A stretch of 25,267 bases of DNA, from the NCBI GenBank assembly GCA_902557585.1, contig CACEBA010000009.1, positions 1-25,267 on the forward strand. The letters run 5' to 3'. A program made the position numbers and the translations under genes. The stretch is from an uncultured Pelagibacteraceae bacterium (GTDB lineage: Bacteria; Pseudomonadota; Alphaproteobacteria; Pelagibacterales; Pelagibacteraceae). The notes under the pieces are model-generated. The model did not search any database. It saw nothing but the letters and a program-made list of their open reading frames with translations, and was not told where the DNA came from. Shown here one piece after another: positions 1-7,071 of this stretch; positions within the stretch are counted from its first letter, which is position 1, and each line of letters opens with the position of its first letter.

Positions 1-499
1 ATAAGTTTTATTTCTACAATCACACTATTACAATTAAAAAAAGCAATAAGAGTAAAAGCAAAAATAGTAAGAGCAATACCACTACCACCAGTGTCGTTAC
101 GGAAGGGGCCAGTACCCATTTGTCCACCTAATATTAAAGTAAAAATTTTTCAATCATCTTGGAACAACTATTGAAATTAAAAACGAAAAATCTTCGATCA
201 ATTTTTGGTCTACATCTGGTATGATGGCTCCCTTTTATGAAATACTCAGAATTATGAGTGATTGGTTAGTAAAACGAGGTGTAAAGAGGAATGATGCTCA
301 AAAATATATTACGTCTTTATTCTTAGCTCTATCTGAGGATGCTCAAAAAAATTCAAATAAAAATCTAAAATTTTTAGTAAAAGAGTCTCAAACTCCAAAA
401 GGATTAAATGAACAAGGAGTTAAAGAGCTAACTGGAGTGGGATTTTACAAGTCACTTGAAAAAACATTAAATAGCATTCATCGCAGACTTAATAAATAA
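1..499 (+). pseudogene. ProC-like (pyrroline-5-carboxylate reductase family) gene, 3' part, with an apparent frameshift
   Basis: Reading frame 1 from base 1 gives a segment resembling the end of the P5C reductase Rossmann domain: VISI-like strand, an L-x-x-L helix, then VRAIPLPPVSLRKGP, matching the family's VRxMPNTPxxxGxG element. The family similarity then continues in frame 2 (NHLGTTIEI, later the all-helical dimerisation domain with QTPKGLNEQGVKEL, which replaces the usual SPGGTT element). The switch falls in the A5T6 run at about 141-150; removing one base there restores one open frame ending at the TAA at 497-499. An in-frame ATG at 221 would give only a 92-residue C-terminal fragment, which I do not believe is the gene's true start. 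The N-terminal NAD(P)-binding part lies outside the window. The divergence from canonical ProC motifs suggests a paralogue rather than the housekeeping proline enzyme. Either a real pseudogene or a homopolymer sequencing error fits. livG starts 5 bp downstream. Confidence 0.7.
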
Positions 500-503
500 T
501 GCA

Positions 504-1292
504 ATGTCTGAAAATATATTAGAAATTAAAAATTTATCAAAATATTTTGGAGGACTAGCAGCCGTTTCAGATTGCTCGTTAAAAGTTTCAAGAGGAACTA
601 TAACAGGAATTATTGGACCCAATGGATCAGGTAAAACAACTTTATTTAATTTGATTGCTGGAAATTTAAAGTCTTCAAGTGGTGAAGTAATTTTTGATAA
701 TGAAAATATTACAGATGTTCCATCCTTTGAATTATTTACAAAAGGGTTGTTGAGAACTTTTCAAATAGCACACGAGTTCTCTAATTTATCGGTACTAGAA
801 AACTTAATGATGGTCCCAGGTAATCAGTCTGGAGAAAAACTTATGACAGCACTTTTGAAACCAAATATTGTTGCTCAAGAAGAAGAAGCAGTAAAAAAGA
901 AAGCAAAGGAAGTTGTCGATTTTTTAAATCTGAACCACCTGTCAAACGAACTAGCTGGTAATCTCTCAGGTGGACAAAAAAAACTTTTGGAACTCGGTAG
1001 AACAATGATGGTTGATGCAAAATTAGTACTATTAGACGAAGTAGGTGCGGGTGTTAATCGTACACTCTTAAAAGATCTTGGAAGTGCAATAGAGAAATTA
1101 AATAAAGAAAAAGGTTATACTTTTTGTATGATTGAACATGACATGGATTTTATAGGAAGGTTATGTGATCCTGTTATTGTTATGGCAGAAGGATCAGTAT
1201 TATTTGAAGGCTCTGTAGAAGAAGCAAAAAAAGACGAGAGAGTCATAGAAAGTTACTTAGGAAGAGGATCAAAAATAAAGGGTCAAAATTAA
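504..1292 (+). CDS. livG: Branched-chain amino acid ABC transporter ATP-binding protein LivG
   Basis: One of the two cytoplasmic ATPases that power a HAAT-family (branched-chain amino acid type) importer. Walker A GPNGSGKTT lies at about residues 38-46, the ABC signature LSGGQ at 154-158, Walker B LVLLDE at 174-179, and the switch His in IEHDMDF near 212. The GLLRTFQ stretch and the long helical insert after it are typical of LivG rather than LivF. After Walker B the usual D-E-P/A is D-E-V-G-A-G-V-N, a conservative departure. 262 residues is the normal length. The start is ATG at 504, 5 bp after the ProC-like stop, and no good SD is visible. The gene overlaps livF by 1 bp (TAATG), so translational coupling is likely. 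The true substrate could be broader than Leu/Ile/Val, since this family also carries polar amino acids, urea and amides. Confidence 0.93.
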   Translation: MSENILEIKNLSKYFGGLAAVSDCSLKVSRGTITGIIGPNGSGKTTLFNLIAGNLKSSSGEVIFDNENITDVPSFELFTKGLLRTFQIAHEFSNLSVLENLMMVPGNQSGEKLMTALLKPNIVAQEEEAVKKKAKEVVDFLNLNHLSNELAGNLSGGQKKLLELGRTMMVDAKLVLLDEVGAGVNRTLLKDLGSAIEKLNKEKGYTFCMIEHDMDFIGRLCDPVIVMAEGSVLFEGSVEEAKKDERVIESYLGRGSKIKGQN

Positions 1293-1999
1293 TGTCTTAC
1301 TTTGAAGGAATTGAAATGACTGGAGGCTATGGAAATGGTCCAGATATAATTAATTCTTGTACGGTAAGTGTTAACAGAGGTGAAATAGTATCAATTTTAG
1401 GTCCTAATGGAGCAGGAAAGTCTACCGCAATGAAAGCAATGTTAGGATTATTAAATTTAAAATCTGGATCAATTAAAATTAATGGAGAGGATATTTCAAA
1501 TCTATCTCCTCAAGATAGAGTAAAAAAAGGTATATCTTTTGTTCCTCAAAACAAAAATGTATTTGCTGGTATGACAGTTGAAGAAAATTTGGAAATGGGA
1601 GCATTTCTTATAAAAAATGAAATAAAAAATATTATAGAAGAAGTATTTAATTTATTCCCAATTTTAAAAGAAAAACGAAATCAATTAGTTGGAGAGCTAT
1701 CAGGAGGTCAGAGGCAACAAGTTGCACTTGGCCGTGCGTTAATGATCAAGCCATCAGTTTTGATGCTTGATGAACCAACAGCTGGTGTTTCGCCAATTGT
1801 AATGGATGAATTGTTTGATCATATAGTTAAAGTAAAAAAGAATGATGTAGCAATTCTGATGGTTGAACAAAATGCCAAACAAGCATTGAGTATTTCTGAT
1901 AGAGGTTATGTTTTAGTAACGGGTGAAAATCGTTACTCAGGCACAGGAATTGAATTATTAAACGATCCAAGAGTTAGAAACTCATTTCTAGGAGGCTGA
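1292..1999 (+). CDS. livF: Branched-chain amino acid ABC transporter ATP-binding protein LivF
   Basis: Second cytoplasmic ATPase of the same importer, forming the nucleotide-binding heterodimer with LivG. Walker A GPNGAGKST is at about residues 37-45, the Q-loop region is FVPQNKNVF near 83-91, the ABC signature LSGGQRQQ is at 136-143, and Walker B VLMLDEPTAGVSP starts near 156. The switch His position carries the family's usual MVEQNAKQAL form. 235 residues matches LivF. The ATG overlaps the livG stop by one base. An AGGAGG run at the very 3' end of the gene (1989-1994) serves as the SD for livH, tying expression of the ATPases and permeases together. Confidence 0.93.
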   Translation: MSYFEGIEMTGGYGNGPDIINSCTVSVNRGEIVSILGPNGAGKSTAMKAMLGLLNLKSGSIKINGEDISNLSPQDRVKKGISFVPQNKNVFAGMTVEENLEMGAFLIKNEIKNIIEEVFNLFPILKEKRNQLVGELSGGQRQQVALGRALMIKPSVLMLDEPTAGVSPIVMDELFDHIVKVKKNDVAILMVEQNAKQALSISDRGYVLVTGENRYSGTGIELLNDPRVRNSFLGG

Positions 2000-2000
2000 T

Positions 2001-3011
2001 GTGGATATATTAAATGCATTAATTCTTCTATTAAATTATATTTTTATACCAGCACTCACATATGGTTCGCAATTAGCTTTGGGTGCAATTTTTGTTACTT
2101 TGATTTATGGAATACTAAGATTCGCTAATTTTGCAACAGGAGACATGATGTCTTTTGGTACTATGGTTACTATATTATTTACTTGGTATTTTCAGTCATT
2201 AGGAATTTCTTTAGGGGTTTTGCCAACAGCATTAATAGCTATACCATTCGGAATTTTGTTTATGATTATCTATATGCTTTCTATAGATAAATTTGTATTT
2301 AAGTATTACAGAACCAATAAAAGCCCCCCAGTTCAGCTTGCGATGGTTAGCATTGGAGTGATGTTCGTAACGCAAGCTGTTGTCAGAATTATAATCGGAC
2401 CTTCTGATCGAAGATTTTTTGATGGAGAAAAATTTATTATTAAAGCCAGAGAATTTAAAGAAATGACTGGACTTAATGAAGGCCTTGCCTTGAAGTCAAC
2501 TCAAGTGATTACTGTATTAGTTACAGTTATATTAGTTTCATTACTATTTTGGTTTTTAAATAAAACCAAAACAGGGAAAAGTATGAAAGCTTATTCTGAT
2601 AATGAAGATCTAGCTTTACTTTCTGGAATAGATCCAAAAAAAATTGTAATGATAACTTGGATAATTGCTGGAATTTTAGCAACTATAGGTGGAGCTTTAT
2701 ATGGATTGGATAAAAGTTTTAAACCTTTTACTTATTTTAATAATATGCTTCCAATATTTGCCGCTGCTATAGTTGGAGGTATAGGAAATCCTTTTGGTGC
2801 ATTTTTAGGAGGATATGTAATTGCTTTTTCTGAAATATTTCTTACTTATGCTTACAAAAAATTTTTTATATATATTCTACCTGAAAGCATGGAGCCAGAA
2901 AGTTTAGTTCAGCTTTTATCTACAGATTATAAATTTGCAGTCTCATTTTCAATATTAGTAATTGTATTACTCTATAGACCATCTGGTATATTTAAAGGGA
3001 AAGTGCTGTGA
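2001..3011 (+). CDS. livH: Branched-chain amino acid ABC transporter permease LivH
   Basis: Inner-membrane permease of the liv importer. The N-terminal element LALGAIFVTLIYGILRFANF and the following GDMMSFG (about residues 25-52) are characteristic of LivH (G-x-xYgLiRxxNxAxGdxxmxG). Hydrophobic segments recur through the C-terminus, with the conserved loop GGIGNPFGAFLGGYVIA near 258-274 and YRPSGIFKG at the end. The start is a GTG preceded by the strong SD AGGAGG at 1989-1994. The overlapping ATG at 1999 reads into a stop after four codons, so GTG is the start. 336 residues, slightly longer than the roughly 300 usual because of loops near 105-160. It overlaps livM by 4 bp (GTGA). Confidence 0.92.
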   Translation: MDILNALILLLNYIFIPALTYGSQLALGAIFVTLIYGILRFANFATGDMMSFGTMVTILFTWYFQSLGISLGVLPTALIAIPFGILFMIIYMLSIDKFVFKYYRTNKSPPVQLAMVSIGVMFVTQAVVRIIIGPSDRRFFDGEKFIIKAREFKEMTGLNEGLALKSTQVITVLVTVILVSLLFWFLNKTKTGKSMKAYSDNEDLALLSGIDPKKIVMITWIIAGILATIGGALYGLDKSFKPFTYFNNMLPIFAAAIVGGIGNPFGAFLGGYVIAFSEIFLTYAYKKFFIYILPESMEPESLVQLLSTDYKFAVSFSILVIVLLYRPSGIFKGKVL

Positions 3012-4378
3012 GAAAAAATTTAAATGTAGTTGCTGCATACAGCATAATGATGGTTTTAATTATTTTGGTTGGTATTTTTCAATCATGGAATATCGCACTA
3101 TCAATATTTAATATGTGTCTTATCTCAGCTGTAATGACGATGGGCGCAAATATTCAATGGGGATATGCAGGATTAATTAATTTTGGGATAATGGGTTACA
3201 CAGCTCTTGGTGGATTAGCTGCAGTTATAATTTCCGTTGATCCTGTTCAAGAAGCCTGGAGTGCAGGAGGTCTTAATATTTTGATATGTCTATGGCTCAT
3301 TATTGCGATAGTATTAATTATTCGCTTTATCTTAAAAAATTTTCAAAAGTCAAAAGTCAGAACTTATAGTATTGCAGCTCTTATTATTTCAGGAATTATT
3401 TTATTAAGGTTTACCGCAGAACCTGGCATTGAAGCAATTGAAGATATTAATCCAGCCAAAACGGGTTTTCTAGGTGGATTTGGATTACCTATAATTTTTT
3501 CATGGATTGTTGGTGCATTTTTTGCAGGTGGTTTGGCATTTGTAGTAGGAAAAGTAGCATTAGGTTTAAGGGCTGATTATTTAGCAATAGCAACCCTACT
3601 AATATCAGAAATTGTTATTGCAATTATTAAACATGAAGACTGGCTTACAAGAGGTGTTAAAAATGTAATTGGACTAAAAAGACCGGCTCCTTATGAAGTA
3701 GATCTTCAGTCAACAGACTGGTTTATAACTTTAGTTGAAAAATTTAATTCTGGAAAACTAGAATTAATTTCTAATTTATCCGATCGACAAACTGCATTAA
3801 ATCAGCTCGTAATTGAAGGTTCATCTGTCTTTGTAAAACTTTGTTATTCAGGATTATTTTTGATAGTGGTTATCATTTTATTAATTCTCACACAAAAAGC
3901 TCTTTACTCTCCGTGGGGCAGAATGATGAGAGCCATTAGAGATAATGAAGAAGCAGCAAATGCTATGGGAAAAAATGTTGTTAAACAGCATTTATTAATT
4001 TTTATTTTAGGCTCTGCAATTGTTGGAATTGCAGGAGCAATGCTAGTTACTCAAGATGGATTGTTTACCCCAGGAAGTTATAGACCGATGAGATATACTT
4101 TTTTAATTTGGGTTATGGTGATTGTTGGGGGAAGTGGAAATAATTTTGGAGCTATATTAGGAGGATTTGCAGTTTGGTTTTTATGGATTGAATCTGCTCC
4201 AATAGCTTTATTTTTAATAAACTTTTTCACAGTTGGTATTCCATCAACAAATTTACTTAAAGCCCATTTAATTGAGAGTGTACCCTATTTTAGATTTTTG
4301 ATGATGGGTTTGGGGTTATTGTTAATTATGAGATACAGACCTAAAGGTATACTTCCTGAAAAAATAGAAATAAAATAA
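3008..4378 (+). CDS. livM: Branched-chain amino acid ABC transporter permease LivM
   Basis: Second inner-membrane permease, partner of LivH. The family hallmark region NIQWGYAGLINFGIMGY lies at about 48-64, LRADYLAIATLLISEI at about 187-202, a coupling-loop stretch (RAIRDNEEAANAMGKNVVKQHLLIF) in the second half, and YRPKGILPE at the C-terminus. At 456 residues it is long. The extra length is two hydrophobic segments near 90-109 and 120-134 and a polar loop near 215-275 that would face the periplasm. The GTG start sits inside the livH stop (GTGA), a standard coupled arrangement. There is no binding-protein gene in this transcript; the likely one is the convergent gene at 5734-6960. Confidence 0.92.
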   Translation: MRKNLNVVAAYSIMMVLIILVGIFQSWNIALSIFNMCLISAVMTMGANIQWGYAGLINFGIMGYTALGGLAAVIISVDPVQEAWSAGGLNILICLWLIIAIVLIIRFILKNFQKSKVRTYSIAALIISGIILLRFTAEPGIEAIEDINPAKTGFLGGFGLPIIFSWIVGAFFAGGLAFVVGKVALGLRADYLAIATLLISEIVIAIIKHEDWLTRGVKNVIGLKRPAPYEVDLQSTDWFITLVEKFNSGKLELISNLSDRQTALNQLVIEGSSVFVKLCYSGLFLIVVIILLILTQKALYSPWGRMMRAIRDNEEAANAMGKNVVKQHLLIFILGSAIVGIAGAMLVTQDGLFTPGSYRPMRYTFLIWVMVIVGGSGNNFGAILGGFAVWFLWIESAPIALFLINFFTVGIPSTNLLKAHLIESVPYFRFLMMGLGLLLIMRYRPKGILPEKIEIK

Positions 4379-4385
4379 ATTTATT

Positions 4386-4454
4386 ATGAAATATATTATA
4401 TTAGGTGCTGCAATAGCTTGGTTCATGTACATAGCGGATAAGTACATGTTTTAA
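4386..4454 (+). CDS. Possible 22-residue single-pass membrane microprotein
   Basis: A short ORF fills the otherwise empty gap between livM and the MFS gene. It begins with MKYIILGAAIAWFM and ends YIADKYMF, so one positively charged residue precedes a hydrophobic helix and a short polar tail follows: a plausible single-pass inner-membrane peptide. ATG at 4386 is 7 bp after the livM stop. Its TAA shares its last base with the ATG of the MFS gene (TAATG), the same 1-bp junction as livG/livF. No SD is visible. The coupling geometry and fit in the gap favour a real gene. Its small size means chance cannot be excluded. I recognise no family; an accessory peptide for the adjoining permeases is a guess. 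Confidence 0.45.
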   Translation: MKYIILGAAIAWFMYIADKYMF

Positions 4455-5617
4455 TGAATAAGAATCTTGTAATTCTCTCATTAAGTCAAATTTTTAGCTT
4501 TACCGCTGCTCCAGTAACAGTATTCTTGAGTGGAATTATTGGTTCTCAAATTAGTCCACTTTTATCACTTTCAACTTTGCCTATGTCAATATCAGTAGTG
4601 GGAATTGCCATAGGGGCTATCATTGCAACTAAAATAATGAGTTTAATAGGAAGAAAAGCTGGATTTATTTCAGCTTCAATTGGAAATTTTTTGGTTTGTT
4701 TATTAGCATCTTATTCAATATTTAATCAAAATTTTTTTTTATTTTGTTTTGCAAATTTCTTTCTCGGTGTGGGTATGGCATTTACTCATCAATATCGTTT
4801 TGCTGCAGCTGAAAGTGTTGAAAAAAATAAAATACCAAAAGCAATTTCAATAATTTTATTAGGTGGGATTGTTTCGGCATTCTTGGGACCAGGAATTGCA
4901 AACTATACAAGAGATATTTTTAGTGAACATTTATATGTTGGCTCTTATTTATCGCTTGGAATTTTAACTATTATACCGGTAGTTTTCTTTTTATTTTATG
5001 AGAATACATCAAAAATAGAAGCTAGCACAAAATATTCAGGACGTAGTCGTCTAGAGCTAATCTCTCAACCAAGGTTTTTACAGGCTCTTGTAGCCTCAGC
5101 ATTTGGATACGCAATAATGACATTTTTGATGACCGCAACCCCATTAAGTATGCATGTAATGGAAAAAATGAGTCTTAGTAAAACTGGTATGGTTATACAA
5201 TTTCATGTTGTTGCAATGTTTTTACCATCCTTATTTACAGGTATTTTAATTAAAAAATTTGGCCATAGTAATATGATGTATGTAGGAGTATTTCTTTATA
5301 GTATCACTATAATGGTAAGTTTTTTCGAACAGACTTTTTATAATTATATGTTTGCTTTAATTTTCTTAGGTTTAGGTTGGAATTTTTTGTTTATATCCGG
5401 AACAAGTTTGCTTGTTTTAACTTATCGAGAAGAAGAAAAGTTTAGAGCCCAGGGTGTAAATGATTTTATAGTTTATTCTGTTCATGCGATCGGTAGCCTA
5501 TCAGCTGGAATTTCAATTGCTCTTACCAGTTGGAAAATAATGAATATTATATGTATACCTTTTATGATTTTAATTATTTTGACTACTTTAAGAGCTGATT
5601 TAAAAGAAAAAAAATAA
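4454..5617 (+). CDS. Major facilitator superfamily (MFS) transporter
   Basis: A 387-residue polytopic membrane protein with about 12 predicted hydrophobic segments in two halves, split by a polar loop (KIEASTKYSGRSRLELI) near the middle. The segment ATKIMSLIGRKAGFISAS near residues 57-74 fits the MFS loop 2-3 motif A (G-x-x-x-D-R-x-G-R-R/K), and an equivalent (GILIKKFGHSNMMYVG) follows in the second half. The substrate cannot be told from sequence. Its location at the end of the liv transcript, with start codon overlapping the small ORF at 4386-4454, suggests co-transcription with the amino acid importer. It could be an amino acid or metabolite exporter that balances uptake, but this is speculation. 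The gene is followed by a strong terminator. Confidence 0.8.
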   Translation: MNKNLVILSLSQIFSFTAAPVTVFLSGIIGSQISPLLSLSTLPMSISVVGIAIGAIIATKIMSLIGRKAGFISASIGNFLVCLLASYSIFNQNFFLFCFANFFLGVGMAFTHQYRFAAAESVEKNKIPKAISIILLGGIVSAFLGPGIANYTRDIFSEHLYVGSYLSLGILTIIPVVFFLFYENTSKIEASTKYSGRSRLELISQPRFLQALVASAFGYAIMTFLMTATPLSMHVMEKMSLSKTGMVIQFHVVAMFLPSLFTGILIKKFGHSNMMYVGVFLYSITIMVSFFEQTFYNYMFALIFLGLGWNFLFISGTSLLVLTYREEEKFRAQGVNDFIVYSVHAIGSLSAGISIALTSWKIMNIICIPFMILIILTTLRADLKEKK

Positions 5618-5677
5618 CTTAAATTTTTAATTTTTATTTCAATATTTGGTAGCTTTAGAGTTATAAGTAATTTTTAA

Positions 5678-5713
5678 AAAAAACCCCAGTAATAAGACTT
5701 ACTGGGGTTTTTT
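5678..5713. terminator. Bidirectional rho-independent terminator
   Basis: A perfect 15-bp inverted repeat: A6-CCCC-AGTAA (5678-5692), 6-nt loop TAAGAC, then TTACT-GGGG-T6 (5699-5713). The A run on one side and the T run on the other make it functional for both the rightward liv/MFS transcript and the leftward livK transcript that meet here. Confidence 0.93.
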
Positions 5714-5733
5714 AATATTTAGATTATTTAAAA

Positions 5734-6960
5734 CTATCTTTGTTTAGCAGTCTCAAATTTTCCACCACTGATTTCTTTTTCTAAAAAAGAACCTTCTGCT
5801 TCACCAACATCAGTAAAAGTTACTCCAGTTGCACCTTCGTAATCAATTTTTTTACCTTCAGCTAGTAAATCTAATCCTTTTTTAAGTTCACCTGGATAAA
5901 TTTTTGTTCCAGGAGCATTAGCAACATCCATTACATTTTTGGCAATAGAAGCTCTATCTGCAGAATTACCTGCTTGCATTGCTAAAACAATTAAAGCAGC
6001 AGCGTCATATGACTCTCCAGTGTAAGGTCCAGATGAATCTATTCCTCCAGTTTTTGCAACTTCTGCAAAAACACCTGCACCTTTTCCAGTTGAACCTGGT
6101 AAAGATCCAAAAGATTTATCTAAATCACTTCCAATAGCATCAACTATTGATTGACCAATCATACCATCTGACATAATGAATGTGTCAAAGGATCCCGCAT
6201 CTAATGATGCTTGAATTACTCCTTTACCACCTTGGTCAAGATAACCAATAACAGCTAAAGCGTCACCACCAGCTGCTGCAAGTGTTGCAGCCTCCGATGA
6301 GTAATCAGCTTTTCCATCTTCATGAGCTGTAACAGTTGAAACACTTATTCCGTGTGCTTTTACTGCAGCTTCATAAACATCTGCCAAACCTTTTCCATAA
6401 TCGTTATTCGTGTAAGTAATTGCAACACTGCTAATACCTCTATCTTTTGTAATATCAGCTAAAATCTGACCACCTCTTGCATCAGAAGGCGCTGTTCTAA
6501 AAAAGAAACCTTTATCATCAAGTGTTGTTAATCCAGGAGACGTTGCAGATGGAGAAATCATCACAACACCGTTTGGAACTGCAACATTAGTTGCAATTGC
6601 ACCCGTTACACCGGAGCAGTCAGCTCCCATAATAGCAGCTACACCCCCTGAAATTAACCCTTCTGCTGCAGCAGTTGCTGCCGCTGAGTCAACACATGTT
6701 GAGTCTGCTCTCATTGGTGAAATTGTAGCTCCACCTAATAATGAACCAGAATCCGAAGCCTCTTTAAAAGCTAGTTCTGCTGAAGCAGCCATAGCTGGTG
6801 TTAAAGATTCAATTGGACCTGTAAATCCTAATATTATTCCCATTTTAATTTCTCCACCAACCCCAGTTTTAGAAACTTTTGATTGTTGAGTAGAAAAATA
6901 TACAATTACAGCAACCACAACGACTGCTACTGCAATTAGTAATCCTTTATTTTTTGCCAT
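5734..6960 (-). CDS. livK: LivK-type periplasmic amino acid-binding protein
   Basis: Type I periplasmic binding protein for a HAAT-family importer. After the hydrophobic segment at residues 7-22 comes the family start (GEIKMGIILGFTGPIESL, about 36-53). The first lobe contains MISPSATSPGLT near 134-145, the substrate-binding S/T element, and FFFRTAPSD. The inter-lobe strand is AITYTNNDYGKGLADVY, the Y-G-x-G element, followed by TGESYDAA in the second lobe. Two cysteines at about 89 and 115 could form a disulfide. The N-terminus lacks a clear AxA cleavage site, so it may be a signal anchor. An SD (GAGGG) lies just upstream of ATG 6960. It is convergent to livGFHM and separated by a terminator, so expressed independently. 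The most likely partner is that transporter. Confidence 0.88.
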   Translation of the reverse strand: MAKNKGLLIAVAVVVVAVIVYFSTQQSKVSKTGVGGEIKMGIILGFTGPIESLTPAMAASAELAFKEASDSGSLLGGATISPMRADSTCVDSAAATAAAEGLISGGVAAIMGADCSGVTGAIATNVAVPNGVVMISPSATSPGLTTLDDKGFFFRTAPSDARGGQILADITKDRGISSVAITYTNNDYGKGLADVYEAAVKAHGISVSTVTAHEDGKADYSSEAATLAAAGGDALAVIGYLDQGGKGVIQASLDAGSFDTFIMSDGMIGQSIVDAIGSDLDKSFGSLPGSTGKGAGVFAEVAKTGGIDSSGPYTGESYDAAALIVLAMQAGNSADRASIAKNVMDVANAPGTKIYPGELKKGLDLLAEGKKIDYEGATGVTFTDVGEAEGSFLEKEISGGKFETAKQR

Positions 6961-6971
6961 ATTCCCTCTTT

Positions 6972-6985
6972 AATTGTTAACAATT
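6972..6985. repeat. Perfect 14-bp palindrome in the livK leader
   Basis: AATTGTTAACAATT is an exact inverted repeat centred on GTTAAC. It lies between the proposed livK promoter (6997-7025) and the SD, just downstream of the predicted transcription start. Operator or RNA stem are both possible. Confidence 0.55.
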
Positions 6986-6996
6986 TATAAAAACTA

Positions 6997-7025
6997 ATTA
7001 GATTATGAATAATATAAATATTCAA
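6997..7025 (-). promoter_or_regulatory. Candidate sigma-70 promoter for livK
   Basis: On the minus strand, TTGAAT (7025-7020) and TCTAAT (7002-6997, 5 of 6 to consensus) are separated by 17 bp. The predicted start near 6990 leaves a leader of about 30 nt containing the palindrome at 6972-6985 and the SD. The 111-bp gap between aldehyde dehydrogenase and livK contains nothing else that I recognise, and no clear terminator. Confidence 0.4.
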
Positions 7026-7071
7026 TCGCTAAATTATCATATTTTAAAGCAGTTTATTGTAGTAGTTTGAT

